64,000 bases of DNA, from NCBI RefSeq assembly GCF_963664965.1, contig NZ_OY761823.1, forward strand, positions 940,001 to 1,004,000, written 5' to 3'. The DNA comes from an uncultured Pseudodesulfovibrio sp. (GTDB lineage Bacteria > Desulfobacterota > Desulfovibrionia > Desulfovibrionales > Desulfovibrionaceae). The notes beneath the pieces are model-generated. The model was given only the letters and a program-made list of their open reading frames with translations, searched no databases and had not been told where the DNA came from. Below are positions 50,919-59,974 of this stretch, in pieces (the stretch's first letter is position 1; each line of letters opens with the position of its first letter). The translations under genes were made by a program, and so were the position numbers.

Positions 50919-51371
50919 TGTAGGACCCTCCTCTGGAGTTTGTTTTCATGATACGCCTCGCTCCGGTTGAGTCAACACCATAATGCAGGGTCGTTGTGTC
51001 CTTTTGCCGGGTAGCGTGAAAATGAATGGCAGCTCCTCTTCTTTTGGGCCTCTGCCACACGTTCATATTTCGATTTCCAAGCATATATCCTGTCCAATAT
51101 CCTCTTGGTACAGGGAATGGAGTTTTTGTTGAAAAAAGACTTGATATTGAATTTCAATATCAGTAATGTCCATCTCGACATTGGGTGAATGGAGTGGAGC
51201 AGATCGTTTTTACCACTACTGATTATATTATGCAGGAACAGGAGCGAAAGAGATGGCTGATCGTTTGGCAGTGCTTATCCGGTTGAATACCGGCTCCGGC
51301 GGTCGATGTACCGGCCGGTCAGCGCGGGGGGCGTTGATCGGAGAGTGCATAACAAGACAAAGGAGTTAATC
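50919..51371. other. 453-nt divergent intergenic region with an interrupted palindrome
   Basis: No convincing gene lies here. TGATATTGAA-T-TTCAATATCA (51142-51162) is a perfect 10-bp-arm palindrome, the shape of a dimeric-regulator operator. The region is more A/T-rich than its neighbours. A 69-codon frame on the minus strand has no ribosome site and odd composition. Confidence 0.5.
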
Positions 51372-51695
51372 ATGAGTGGATTGAAAAAGCTTGGCATATT
51401 GAATCGTGAAGGAATGAAGGCATGCAATCAGGGCAGGCTGGAAGATGCCATGTTTCAACTGGTGCAGGCAGGTCTTATTGCCAAGAAGATGGATTCACCC
51501 CTGCATGAGGCCAAGGTTCGCAACAATATCGGGTTGGTGCATCAGCTTACCGGTGATTTCGACGGAGCGCGTGCAAGTTTCCGTCTGGCTCAGCATTTCG
51601 CAGTCAAGGGAGCGGGCAAGGGGAACTCTCTTGAAAAGACCATTTCGAGAAACCTGAGCCGTCTTGAGCGGACAGTGGATGGCAGGGCTGCCTGA
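51372..51695 (+). CDS. TPR-like protein of unknown function
   Basis: 107 residues. NREGMKACNQGRLEDAMFQLVQAGLIAKKM and EAKVRNNIGLVHQLTGDFDGARASFRLAQHFAVK read as two tetratricopeptide-like helical pairs, so a protein-binding role is likely. AAGGAG lies 7 nt before the ATG. The stop is one nt ahead of the HD-GYP start (TGAGATG), so the two are tightly coupled and the TPR-like protein may partner the phosphodiesterase. Confidence 0.75.
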   Translation: MSGLKKLGILNREGMKACNQGRLEDAMFQLVQAGLIAKKMDSPLHEAKVRNNIGLVHQLTGDFDGARASFRLAQHFAVKGAGKGNSLEKTISRNLSRLERTVDGRAA

Positions 51696-51696
51696 G

Positions 51697-52389
51697 ATGT
51701 CGAAAAATCCTCGTATTCCGGCAGCAGGCAAGCTGCTGTCGGAATTCTCCGGGCGTGATTCGGATTCAGCGCTCTTTGTGACGACCATCCTGCATCAGTT
51801 TGCCGAGTCCCTGGGGAACGCCATAGACGCAAAGGACGCGCATACCAGCACGCATTCCGATGAAGTAGCGCAGATAAGCCATACGCTGGCCCTGACCATG
51901 GGGCTGTCCCCGCAGGAGGCGGATATCATCCATGTGGCCGGACATCTGCACGACATCGGAAAGATCGGCGTGCCGGATGCCGTTCTCAGTAAGCAGGGAC
52001 CGCTTGACCACAAGGAATGGCTGGCCATTCGCAAGCACCCCGAAGACGGGGCGGCCATCCTGCGCCCGGTATCGTCCCTTCAACGCCTCGGTATCGTCGA
52101 TATGGTGCTCTATCACCACGAACGTTATGACGGCAAAGGATACCCCGCCGGTCTCAAGGGCGCCCAGATTCCGCTTGGTGCGCGTATCATCGCATTGGCG
52201 GACAGTCTGTCAGCCATGCTTCAGAATCGGCCCTATCGCTGTGCCCGGTCATTTGAAAGTGCCGTCAGGGAAATTCGTCACTGCTCGGGAACCCAGTTTG
52301 ACCCGCGGGTGGTCGATGCGTTTTGTGAGTGCACGGACATGGTACAGGGGATACTGTCAGTTCTGGCAACGGATGAAGCAGCGGCGTAA
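51697..52389 (+). CDS. HD-GYP domain phosphodiesterase (probable cyclic-di-GMP hydrolase)
   Basis: 230 residues. The HD-GYP core is complete: HTSTHSDEVAQISHTLAL, HVAGHLHDIGKIGVPD, KHPEDGAAIL, YHHERYDGKGYPAGLKG and IPLGARIIALADSLSAM. No receiver or PAS domain is attached, so input may come through the coupled TPR-like protein. HD-GYP enzymes degrade cyclic-di-GMP. The start is taken as MSKNPRIP at 51697; in-frame Mets at 51664 and 51679 overlap the previous gene and cannot be excluded. Only weak ribosome sites are seen, as expected for coupled translation. Confidence 0.87.
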   Translation: MSKNPRIPAAGKLLSEFSGRDSDSALFVTTILHQFAESLGNAIDAKDAHTSTHSDEVAQISHTLALTMGLSPQEADIIHVAGHLHDIGKIGVPDAVLSKQGPLDHKEWLAIRKHPEDGAAILRPVSSLQRLGIVDMVLYHHERYDGKGYPAGLKGAQIPLGARIIALADSLSAMLQNRPYRCARSFESAVREIRHCSGTQFDPRVVDAFCECTDMVQGILSVLATDEAAA

Positions 52390-52461
52390 CGAGGGATATA
52401 CAAAAAATTTGCCTGTATGCTTCTCTTTGAAGGGAAAGTAGAATTTTTTGTACCAATGCGC

Positions 52462-52476
52462 TCTTTTGCGAAAAGA
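52462..52476. promoter_or_regulatory. palindrome upstream of the sigma-54-like promoter (possible activator site)
   Basis: TCTTTT-GCG-AAAAGA is a perfect 6-bp-arm palindrome about 80 nt upstream of the -24 element, within the distance at which enhancer-binding activators usually bind. The assignment is by position and symmetry only. Confidence 0.35.
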
Positions 52477-52552
52477 TACGAAGAAAAAAGCTTGTTTCTT
52501 ATGTTGCTAGTTTTATTAGAGATAAAAATAAATTTAACAGTCTGCAATGCTT

Positions 52553-52568
52553 TGGCACGGCAGGTGCA
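52553..52568 (+). promoter_or_regulatory. sigma-54-type -24/-12 promoter
   Basis: TGGCACGGCAGGTGCA: the -24 element TGGCAC is perfect, and GG and GC are separated by exactly 10 nt as sigma-54 requires; the -12 element GTGCA differs from TTGCA at one position. No protein-coding gene follows on this strand. A terminator hairpin stands about 45 nt downstream. Confidence 0.6.
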
Positions 52569-52577
52569 TTAAAAGAA

Positions 52578-52636
52578 GCATCTTCCTTTTATTTGCACTG
52601 AGAAAACAACAAGCCTCCGCAAGGAGGCTTTTCTCA
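52578..52636 (+). ncRNA. candidate sigma-54-dependent small RNA (about 55-60 nt)
   Basis: The start is placed 12 nt after the -12 GC. The transcript would open with GAAG-CAT-CTTC (small hairpin), run through an A/U-rich single strand (TTTTATTTGCACTGAG, AAAACAAC) and end in the terminator AAGCCTCC-GCAA-GGAGGCTT with T's. There is no start codon with a ribosome site. It lies between the HD-GYP gene and convergent ilvD. Confidence 0.5.
52611..52634 (+). terminator. Rho-independent terminator with GCAA tetraloop
   Basis: AAGCCTCC and GGAGGCTT form a perfect 8-bp stem over GCAA, followed by TTCTC and TTTT. It would end the candidate small RNA, or read-through from the HD-GYP gene. Confidence 0.8.
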
Positions 52637-52661
52637 TTTTCGGGGAAGGGGCAAGGAATAC

Positions 52662-52697
52662 AAAAAAAGGCCGGTGGAATATATCCACCGGCCTTTT
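52662..52697. terminator. terminator of ilvD (bidirectional)
   Basis: AAAAGGCCGGTGGA and TCCACCGGCCTTTT form a perfect 14-bp stem over ATATA. The minus strand has seven T's after the stem, suited to ilvD. Confidence 0.88.
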
Positions 52698-52711
52698 CAT
52701 TTTGGGTTTAT

Positions 52712-54373
52712 CTACTTTTCGTATACCGCGCCCGTTGAGGCGGAGGTGACGAGTCTTGCGTAGCGCCGGAGCAGGGGAGATTTGACTTCCTTGACTATCG
52801 GCTTGAAGTTCTTGCGGCGTTCTTCCAGTTCTGCTTCGTCAACGACCAGGTTGATGGAGCGGGCCGGAATATCAATCTCAATTTTGTCGCCTTCCTGAAT
52901 CAGGCCGACGGTTCCGCCTGCTGCCGCTTCGGGCGAGATGTGTCCGATGGCAGCGCCGCGTGTGCCGCCGGAGAAGCGGCCGTCCGTGATGAGCGCCACG
53001 GATTCGCCCAGTCCCATACCGGCGATTGCTGAGGTCGGGGTGAGCATCTCGCGCATGCCGGGGCCACCTTTGGGGCCTTCATAGAGCACGACCACCACGT
53101 CGCCCGGTTTGATCTTGCCTCCGAGAATGGCTTCAACACAATCTTCCTCGGAATTGAAAACCCGGGCCACACCCGTGTTGACCATCATTTCCGGGGCCAC
53201 GGCGGACTGCTTTACGCAGCAGCCTTCCTCCGCGATGTTGCCGTAGAGAATGGCGATGCCGCCCTCTTCGGAATAGGGATTGTCAATGGGGCGGACGATG
53301 TCGTTGTTGGTGACCTTGGCATCGAGGGCGATCAGGTTCTCGCCCAGCGTCTTGCCGGTAGCGGTCATGACGTCGAGGTGCAGCAGGTCTTTCTTGGCCA
53401 GTTCGCTCATGACGCCGGGAATGCCGCCGGCCTCGTTCAGATCTTCGATGTAGTGCGGTCCTGCCGGGGAAAGTTTGCACAGGTTGGGTGTCTTTTTGCT
53501 GACCTCGTTGAACATTTCGAGGCTTAGGTCGAGACCTGCTTCAGCGAACAGGGCCGGGAGGTGCAGGGTGGTGTTGGTGGAACAGCCCAGCGCCATGTCC
53601 ATGGTCACGGCGTTGTGCACGGACTTTTCCGTGACTATGTCGCGGGGACGGATGTTGCGTTCCAGCAGTTCCATGACCTGCATGCCCGCCTGCTTTGCCA
53701 GACGGATGCGTGCGGACATGACAGCCGGGATGGTGCCGTTGCCGGGCAGGGCGAGGCCGATGGACTCGGACAGGCAGTTCATGGAGTTTGCCGTGAACAT
53801 GCCGGCGCAGGACCCGCAGGTCGGGCAGGCGGTCTCGGCGAAATCTTCCAGTTCTTCTTCGGTCATGGTTCCGGCCTTGACCTTGCCCACGCCCTCGAAG
53901 ACGTTGATGAGGTCCGCTGTCTTTTTACGTCCTGCGAGCATGGGGCCGCCGGAGACGACCACGGCCGGGATGTTGAGGCGCAGGATGGCCATGAGCATGC
54001 CGGGAACGATTTTGTCGCAGTTGGGGATGCAGACGATGGCGTCAAAGGGATGGGCTGTTGCCATGATCTCCACGGAGTCGGCGATGATCTCGCGGCTGGG
54101 CAGCGACATCCGCATGCCTTCGTGATTCATGGCAAGGCCGTCGCATACGCCGATAGCCGGGAATTCCAGGGGGGTGCCGCCTGCGAGCATGATGCCCTTT
54201 TTCACGGCTTCGGTGATGGTATCTAGATGTACATGGCCGGGAATGATTTCGTTGGCAGCGTTACATACGCCGATAAGGGGCCTGTCCATTTCTTCCTTGG
54301 ACAATCCGCTCGCATACAGCAGCGAGCGATGAGGTGCCTTTTCCAAACCACCGGTCATTTTCTTGCTTCGCAT
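52712..54373 (-). CDS. ilvD: dihydroxy-acid dehydratase
   Basis: 553 residues. Dehydrates dihydroxy acids to 2-keto acids in valine, leucine and isoleucine synthesis. [13 protein letters not shown] and [13 protein letters not shown] lead to the Fe-S and active-site motifs [15 protein letters not shown] and [18 protein letters not shown], with the C-terminal [22 protein letters not shown] and IGHISPEA. All three cluster cysteines are present. The start at 54373 gives MRSKKMTGG, with AGGAG upstream. Monocistronic, with no other ilv gene nearby. Confidence 0.94.
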   Translation of the reverse strand: MRSKKMTGGLEKAPHRSLLYASGLSKEEMDRPLIGVCNAANEIIPGHVHLDTITEAVKKGIMLAGGTPLEFPAIGVCDGLAMNHEGMRMSLPSREIIADSVEIMATAHPFDAIVCIPNCDKIVPGMLMAILRLNIPAVVVSGGPMLAGRKKTADLINVFEGVGKVKAGTMTEEELEDFAETACPTCGSCAGMFTANSMNCLSESIGLALPGNGTIPAVMSARIRLAKQAGMQVMELLERNIRPRDIVTEKSVHNAVTMDMALGCSTNTTLHLPALFAEAGLDLSLEMFNEVSKKTPNLCKLSPAGPHYIEDLNEAGGIPGVMSELAKKDLLHLDVMTATGKTLGENLIALDAKVTNNDIVRPIDNPYSEEGGIAILYGNIAEEGCCVKQSAVAPEMMVNTGVARVFNSEEDCVEAILGGKIKPGDVVVVLYEGPKGGPGMREMLTPTSAIAGMGLGESVALITDGRFSGGTRGAAIGHISPEAAAGGTVGLIQEGDKIEIDIPARSINLVVDEAELEERRKNFKPIVKEVKSPLLRRYARLVTSASTGAVYEK

Positions 54374-54503
54374 CAGATACTCCTTGTGATGAACGAAATT
54401 CGGATGAACAGTTCAAACCGTAAAGTGATGCGCTGTCAACAAGAAGGGCGGCTTTTGGCGGGGAAAAGGGGAAATGTGGCTGTTTTGATGGATTTCGGCC
54501 ATG

Positions 54504-54536
54504 AAAAAAGGGTCCCGCTCTGATGAGCGGGACCCT
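54504..54536 (-). terminator. terminator of the dsrMKJOP operon
   Basis: AGGGTCCCGCTC and GAGCGGGACCCT form a perfect 12-bp stem over a 4-nt loop. On the minus strand it is followed by TTTTTT, placing the operon end 57 nt after dsrP. Confidence 0.88.
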
Positions 54537-54593
54537 TGTGTTTTCCTGTGACCTAGCGAGGTGACGTTGCGTGGCTAGGCATTCAGGGAGGCC

Positions 54594-55835
54594 CTATTCG
54601 GCCGGTGCGGCTTCTGCCTCTTCGGCAGCAGCGCAATCGCAGCCGTCCTCGGTGGAACAGCCGCAAGGCAGTTTCTGGGAGTGCCCCATTTCCTTTTTGA
54701 CATCAGTGGCGATCTTGAAGAGGACTGTCACGATGAGTGCGCCGATGGCGTAAATCATCATGGAGACCAGCAGCTCTTTTCCGGTAGGCCAGTAAGGTGT
54801 GATGGTATTAAAGGGAGTGGGGTTGAAACCACCGATCAGCAGGCCAAGACCCTTGTCCAGCCAAGTGGCGATCACGAGGATGGCGAGAGTCCAGGGCAGG
54901 AGCTTCATGTTGTTACGCAGCTTCGGCGTCACCAGCAGGGCGATGGAGATGGCTGCGAAACCGATGAAGGTCCACATGAGCGCGACCAGTTCATGATGAC
55001 CGTGGACGCCTGCGAACAGGTAGACCAGCGGATGCGTGTGGCCGGGCATATTGGAGTAGAAGGCGGTGAAGACTTCAAGGGCGAAGAAGAACATGTTCAC
55101 GCACATGGCGTAGGCAATGATCTTGACCAGAGTCTTCAGGGCATTTCTGGGAATCTTGAAGGTGGTGACCCTCTCGACGACCAGCATGACGAGCGTCAGG
55201 ATCGCGGGACCGGCGCAGAACGCGGAAGCAAGGAAGCGGGCAGCCAGAATGGCGGTGAGCCAGTAGTGGCGGCCGGGCAGGCCCTGATACAGGAACGCGG
55301 TAACGGTATGGATCGAGAACGCCCAGATGATGGAGATGTAGATGAACGGCTTGAGCCACTTCGGGTGCGGCAGACGCGCACGGTCAGCGGTCAGGCAGGT
55401 CCAGCCCACGAACAGGTTCAGGAACAGATAGCCGTTAATGACCATCGCATCCCAGAACAGAATGGAGTTCGGAGTGGGGTGGAGGAACAGGTTCATCATG
55501 CGGCTCGGCTGACCGATGTCGACGACGACGAACAGGAGGCACATTATACAGGCGGCGATCGCCATGAATTCACCGAAGATGACCATGTGCTTGTTGGCCT
55601 TGTACCCGTGGAAGTAGTTCGGCAGCACGATCATGACACCGGAGGCGGCCAGACCGACAAGGTAGGTGAGCTGGGAGATGTAGAAACCCCAGGATACGTC
55701 ACGGCTCATGCCGGTGGTTTTCAGGCCGACCATCAACTGGTCGAGGTAAGCCAGGCCACCGATTCCGATCAGCACCAGGAGGAATGCAACCCAGGCAAAG
55801 TATCTTTTGGAGCCTTTGAGAGCTAATTCAAGCAT
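54594..55835 (-). CDS. dsrP: DsrP, NrfD-type membrane subunit of the sulfite-reduction complex
   Basis: 413 residues with about 10 membrane segments, a member of the NrfD/HybB family that exchanges electrons with menaquinone. FWDAMVINGYLFLNLFVGW, GLPGRHYWLTAILAARFLASAF and HELVALMWTFIGFAAI are typical. The C-terminus ends in a cysteine-rich and acidic tail (LPCGCSTEDGCDCAAAEE) with four Cys in CGC and CDC pairs, which might bind metal. Last gene of the dsrMKJOP operon; AGGGGG precedes its ATG and 9 nt separate it from dsrO. Confidence 0.93.
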   Translation of the reverse strand: MLELALKGSKRYFAWVAFLLVLIGIGGLAYLDQLMVGLKTTGMSRDVSWGFYISQLTYLVGLAASGVMIVLPNYFHGYKANKHMVIFGEFMAIAACIMCLLFVVVDIGQPSRMMNLFLHPTPNSILFWDAMVINGYLFLNLFVGWTCLTADRARLPHPKWLKPFIYISIIWAFSIHTVTAFLYQGLPGRHYWLTAILAARFLASAFCAGPAILTLVMLVVERVTTFKIPRNALKTLVKIIAYAMCVNMFFFALEVFTAFYSNMPGHTHPLVYLFAGVHGHHELVALMWTFIGFAAISIALLVTPKLRNNMKLLPWTLAILVIATWLDKGLGLLIGGFNPTPFNTITPYWPTGKELLVSMMIYAIGALIVTVLFKIATDVKKEMGHSQKLPCGCSTEDGCDCAAAEEAEAAPAE

Positions 55836-55844
55836 GTAGTCCCC

Positions 55845-56615
55845 CTATATGATGTAGTAAACACTGGGCTCGGTGCCGACAGTGGGTTTACGACGAATGG
55901 TGAACCGCTCGCGAAGAACTTTGCGGACATCGGAATCGGGATCGTTGAGATCGCCGAAAACGATGGCGCCCTCGGAGGCTTCCACACAGGCGGGCAGCTT
56001 GCCCACGGCCAGACGTTCGACGCAGAAGTTGCACTTCTCAACGACGCCGCGCATGCGGGTGGGGAACTCGGGGTTCAGCTTAGCCAGATCGAGGTATTCG
56101 CGGGGTTCGCCCCAGTTGAAGGAGCGGGAGCCGAACGGGCATGCAGCCATGCAGTACCGGCAGCCGATGCAGCGGTGGTAGTCCATGGCGACGATGCCGT
56201 CAGCGCGTTTGAACGTTGCCTTGGTGGGGCAGACGCGCACGCAGGACGGCTCTTCACAGTGGTTGCACAGCAGCGGATACGCGCGCTGGTGAACTTCTTC
56301 AGCCAGATGCGGGTTTTCCTGCTCCGGGAAGGTGTGATCGTATGTGTCGGACCACAGCCATTTCACATCCTGATTGTTCGGAATGGTCGGAACGTTGTGG
56401 ATGGAGTGGCAGACCTTCGCCAGCTTGGCGATGGCTTCCGCGGTGTTCAGCTTGGTGGTATCGATGACCATGCCCCAATGTTTGGCATGGATGGCATCCT
56501 TGTTGACCGAAGCCGGGGAATGTCCGCCGCCGGAAGCCATGGCCTTGGGGGCCACAGCAAGACCAGCCGCAGCAATACCGGCAAGCTTGATGAAGTTTCT
56601 TCTGTTCTTCTTCAT
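55845..56615 (-). CDS. dsrO: DsrO, periplasmic ferredoxin-like subunit
   Basis: 256 residues. A twin-arginine signal (KKNRRNFIKLAGIAAAGLAV) directs folded export. Iron-sulfur motifs follow: CNHCEEPSCVRVCP (117-129), CIGCRYCMAACP (149-159) and CNFC with a later Cys (195, 198, 210), matching the four-cluster NrfC/HybA family. DsrO passes electrons between DsrJ and the membrane subunit DsrP. The ATG at 56615 overlaps the dsrJ stop by one base (TAATG); a longer frame upstream overlaps dsrJ and has no family character. Confidence 0.93.
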   Translation of the reverse strand: MKKNRRNFIKLAGIAAAGLAVAPKAMASGGGHSPASVNKDAIHAKHWGMVIDTTKLNTAEAIAKLAKVCHSIHNVPTIPNNQDVKWLWSDTYDHTFPEQENPHLAEEVHQRAYPLLCNHCEEPSCVRVCPTKATFKRADGIVAMDYHRCIGCRYCMAACPFGSRSFNWGEPREYLDLAKLNPEFPTRMRGVVEKCNFCVERLAVGKLPACVEASEGAIVFGDLNDPDSDVRKVLRERFTIRRKPTVGTEPSVYYII

Positions 56616-57004
56616 TATTTCAAACCCTCCGGCTGTGTATGACAATCCCAGCAGTAGGGGGAGACGCCTGCGTCGTTGTGACACTTGTCGCAGAAGTCGG
56701 CCTTGTTGTCGTGGCACTTCATGCAGGTGTTCTGCAAGCTGATCTTGAACTCTTTGCCAGCGTGGTTGGTGTAGGTGCGTTTGCCTTCGCGAAGCGCCCA
56801 GTCACGCCATTCGTTGAGGAGCTGCATGTGCGTGGTACGCATGTACTCCTTGGACTCGATGCATTCCTTTTCACCTTTCGGGAAAACGAGCTTCGGTTCC
56901 TCGTACTTCTTGGTCACGATCGTGCCCATGGCGAACGGAGCGCAGAGCGCACCGATGAAGATGACCAGGCCGATGATGATCGGGAATCCGTAGTGCATTT
57001 TCAT
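56615..57004 (-). CDS. dsrJ: DsrJ, trihaem cytochrome c subunit
   Basis: 129 residues. An N-terminal hydrophobic anchor (GFPIIIGLVIFIGALCAPFAMG) leads to a periplasmic domain with three CxxCH motifs: CMKCH (94-98), CDKCH (105-109) and CWDCH (118-122). DsrJ is known for unusual haem ligation, including a Cys ligand; a candidate is the Cys of GEKECIES (48). The start codon directly abuts the dsrK stop, and the stop overlaps dsrO by one base, so translation is coupled across the operon. Confidence 0.93.
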   Translation of the reverse strand: MKMHYGFPIIIGLVIFIGALCAPFAMGTIVTKKYEEPKLVFPKGEKECIESKEYMRTTHMQLLNEWRDWALREGKRTYTNHAGKEFKISLQNTCMKCHDNKADFCDKCHNDAGVSPYCWDCHTQPEGLK

Positions 57005-58675
57005 TTATGCATCCTCCATGTTCGGGGGCGTCCAGTTGTCGTCCTCGTCCTCGTAACCGGGAAGCGGTTCCTGGCGGAGGTCCATGGTACGTTCCTCGCC
57101 TTCCTCGAAGACCAGCGCGTTGGCTACGAGCTCGTGCGTACCGGTGATGGTGACGCCGGGAGCCCAGTAGTCGGCCAGCGGGATCAGGGTGGCGCGGTCG
57201 ATTGCACAGATGCAGGCCATGGTGTTCACGTCGTGCTTCTGCTGGACATAACGAAGGGCGTTACCGCGAGGCAGGCCGCCGCGCAGGCGGATTTCCATGA
57301 TCTCGTCGGTGTTCAGGCCGGAGCCGCCCGCACAGCAGAAGGTCTGCTCGCGAGTGGTGCCTTCGGGCATCTCGAAGTAGTTGTTGCACACGTTCTTGAT
57401 GACGTAGCGCGGTTCTTCCAGCAGTCCCATGCCGCGGGCCGGGTTGCAGGAGTCGTGGAACGTGACGCGCAGATGGTCATTGCGGCTGGGATCGAGACGC
57501 AGCTTCTTGTGCTTCATCAGGTCAGCCGTGAACTCGGTGATGTGCAGCATCTTGGTGGCGGCGGCGGTGTCGAAGACCGTGCCGGTGATCGGGGACTTCG
57601 GGGTGGTCATCTGGGAACCCTGAGTGTCGCCGGTCATGGTGTCCATGTACTGGTGGACAACACGCCACATGTGGCCGCACTCGCCACCGAGAATCCACTT
57701 ACAGCCGAGGCGGTTGGCTTCGGCGTACATCTTGGCGTTGAGCTTCTTCATGGACTCGTTGTTGGTGAACGAGCCGAAGTTGCCGCCCTCGGATGCGTAG
57801 GTGGACATGGTGTAGTCGAGATCAAGGTAATCGAACAGCATCAGGTAACCCATGAAGGTGTAGATGCCGGGGTCCGCGAACACGTCGCCGGACGGGGTGA
57901 TGAACAGGATCTCGTGGCCCTTTTCGTTGAGCGGGGCCTTGACGCGGCGTCCGGTGACTTCCTCGATGTCGTCAACCATGAATTCCACGATGTCCGCGAA
58001 AGCATGGGGCTGAATGCCGAGGTGGTTACCGGTGATATTACAGTTGGAAACCGGCTCCATGATCCAGTTGGTGTTCAGACCGACCAGGTGCATGAGCTCG
58101 CGGGCCATCATGGTCATTTCCGCGGTATCGATGCCGTAGGGGCAGAACAGGGAGCAGCGGCGGCACTGAGTGCACTGGTAGAAGTAGATGAACCATTCTT
58201 TCAGGACATCTTCTTCCATGACGCGGGAACCCGTGAACTTGGACAGGATCTTGCCTGCCAGGGTGAATTCGCCGCGGTAAACGGAACGCATCAGCTCGGC
58301 GCGAAGAACAGGCATGTTCTTGGGATCACCGGAACCGATGAAGTAGTGACATTTGTCTGCACAGGCACCGCAACGGACACAGATGTCCATGAAGACCTGC
58401 AATGTGCGGAACTTGCCAAGACGCTCGCGGAAACCGTTGACGACTGTTTCCTTCCAGTTGGCAGGAAGTTTCCAGTCCATTTCACTGGGATTCCATTCGC
58501 GGGCGGGACCCCAGAGACCGGGAAGCTTGGAGTCCATGTACTCCATCTTTTCCGGCTTGGCGGGGTAGCACCAGTTACCCGGTGAAAAGTCCACCGGGGT
58601 CTCCATCCAGCCTGTTGCCGGAGGAGCGTAATCTATGCTCTTGAAGAGCTCATCAGCTTTTGGGATGTCGGACAT
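57005..58675 (-). CDS. dsrK: DsrK, HdrD-like iron-sulfur subunit
   Basis: 556 residues. Two ferredoxin-type motifs, CVRCGACADKCHYF (99-109) and CTQCRRCSLFCPYG (168-178), precede heterodisulfide-reductase-like cysteine-rich regions: GGECGHMWR, FHDSCNPARG and TFCCAGGSGL. As in HdrD, this should hold the non-cubane 4Fe-4S catalytic centre on the cytoplasmic side, reducing the DsrC disulfide or trisulfide. A 49-nt gap separates it from dsrM, while dsrJ starts on the next base. Residue count and motif spacing match the family. Confidence 0.94.
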   Translation of the reverse strand: MSDIPKADELFKSIDYAPPATGWMETPVDFSPGNWCYPAKPEKMEYMDSKLPGLWGPAREWNPSEMDWKLPANWKETVVNGFRERLGKFRTLQVFMDICVRCGACADKCHYFIGSGDPKNMPVLRAELMRSVYRGEFTLAGKILSKFTGSRVMEEDVLKEWFIYFYQCTQCRRCSLFCPYGIDTAEMTMMARELMHLVGLNTNWIMEPVSNCNITGNHLGIQPHAFADIVEFMVDDIEEVTGRRVKAPLNEKGHEILFITPSGDVFADPGIYTFMGYLMLFDYLDLDYTMSTYASEGGNFGSFTNNESMKKLNAKMYAEANRLGCKWILGGECGHMWRVVHQYMDTMTGDTQGSQMTTPKSPITGTVFDTAAATKMLHITEFTADLMKHKKLRLDPSRNDHLRVTFHDSCNPARGMGLLEEPRYVIKNVCNNYFEMPEGTTREQTFCCAGGSGLNTDEIMEIRLRGGLPRGNALRYVQQKHDVNTMACICAIDRATLIPLADYWAPGVTITGTHELVANALVFEEGEERTMDLRQEPLPGYEDEDDNWTPPNMEDA

Positions 58676-58724
58676 ATTTCTTCTCTCCTAATAAGTAGAA
58701 GTATCACCTGAGTTGCGTGAAGCC

Positions 58725-59765
58725 CTAAGCCTCTTCCTCGGGGGCCTTGCCGTTCTCGGGATTGTCGAGGGGCAGACCAGCCTCAGCCATGGGGACACCG
58801 AATTGCTTTTCGTAGTCCGCGTAGGCGTGGGCCTTGATGTTGGGATCGTTCCAAGGGTTCACGTGGTGCTTGGCGCGCGTGTCGTTCGGCAGGTTTCTTG
58901 TCGGCGACATGATAACACCGGGCATGTGCATAAGCTTGCTGAACGGGAAGTACACCATGAGCACGCTGACAAGGAAGACATGGACGAAGAAGGAGACACC
59001 GATGGTTTCCGGGACCACATAATTGAAGGTCACCAGACCCATGGTCAGAGCCTTGACGGCGATGACATCGACCTTGGCATAGTAGCGCATGTAAATGCCC
59101 GACAGGGCGACACCCAGGATCAGGAACAGCGGGAAGTAGTCGGAGACATACGAGATGTAATTGATCCGGGGGTTGATGACTCTGCGGCCGAGCAGCAGCA
59201 GGATGCCTACGACGATGCCGCAGTCAGCCAGATACATGGTCGGTTCACCGATCTGCAAAAGACCGTCGATGAACTCCAGACCGTTCACGAAGAACGGGAC
59301 GGGCTCAAGGAACAGGCGCAGATGGCGCAGGGCAATGATGAAAAAGGAATAGTGGAACGTAATTGCAAACAGCCAGAGCCACTTGCTGGACTTGTAGGCG
59401 ACCACCGGGCCGTCTTTGGTCTCATGCAGGCTTGTAGCCGTGTTGCGGAACAGGGACCGGAATGCGAAGACTTCCAGCAGCATGCGGAAGAAGGTCTGGG
59501 CTCCGGTCTGGGGACAGTCCAGTTTGTTCTGTTTGAACATCTTGGGATCAAACGACTTGAACTGACCGCCGGTTGTGGGGATGCGGAACGGCACGGCCGA
59601 ACGACCCCAGGTTATGACTTTATATACAAAGCCAATAATGAAGATGATGAACGCCGAAACGGGGATGCAGACACCGAAGAAAGTCCTCATGTGCGCTGCG
59701 TCCACCCCGAACAACGGGATCAACACCAGGAGAAAGACGAACAGAAGTGAGTAAAGAGCATTCAT
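58725..59765 (-). CDS. dsrM: DsrM, haem-b membrane subunit (NarI-like)
   Basis: 346 residues with about six to seven membrane helices (MNALYSLLFVFLLVLIPLFG, FFGVCIPVSAFIIFIIGFVY, then the core FAITFHYSFFIIALRHLRLF, YLADCGIVVGILLLLGRR, LFLILGVALSGIYMRYYA, VFLVSVLMVYFPFSKLMHM). Histidines in TFHYSFF, ALRHLRL and SKLMHM are the likely haem-b ligands, as in NarI/HdrE. It links menaquinol oxidation to DsrK. First gene of the operon; GAGGTGA precedes the ATG, after a 209-nt leader following the RsbRD-N-like gene. Confidence 0.93.
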   Translation of the reverse strand: MNALYSLLFVFLLVLIPLFGVDAAHMRTFFGVCIPVSAFIIFIIGFVYKVITWGRSAVPFRIPTTGGQFKSFDPKMFKQNKLDCPQTGAQTFFRMLLEVFAFRSLFRNTATSLHETKDGPVVAYKSSKWLWLFAITFHYSFFIIALRHLRLFLEPVPFFVNGLEFIDGLLQIGEPTMYLADCGIVVGILLLLGRRVINPRINYISYVSDYFPLFLILGVALSGIYMRYYAKVDVIAVKALTMGLVTFNYVVPETIGVSFFVHVFLVSVLMVYFPFSKLMHMPGVIMSPTRNLPNDTRAKHHVNPWNDPNIKAHAYADYEKQFGVPMAEAGLPLDNPENGKAPEEEA

Positions 59766-59974
59766 CTACCGTCACCTCGCTTGAAGGTTGGACCTGCCGG
59801 ACTCTATCCCGGGAGGCCTGCCACTTGCGGAATGTGACCCAAGAAGTCGATGGCGGTGAGAACAGCGAAGCAGTTGCCATGCAAGACCCGCGGTCAAACG
59901 AACACTCGTGACCGCGTGTCCCGGCAACGGAGACACATCCTTCCTCAAACCAACACAACCCCTAGGTCGCGTCC

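Noticed and set aside
50972..51181. 69-codon minus-strand frame in the 50919-51371 gap
   Set aside because: Low-quality composition, no ribosome site and it runs through the 51142 palindrome.
56639..58585. 648-codon plus-strand frame across dsrJ and dsrK
   Set aside because: Antisense shadow of two well-recognised genes; Val/His/Gly-rich with no motif.
59878..59900. Sigma-54-like match on the minus strand upstream of dsrM (TGGCAACTGCTTCGC)
   Set aside because: The GG-N10-GC spacing fits, but both elements have mismatches (TGGCAA, TCGC) and no activator site is visible, so the match is at chance level.
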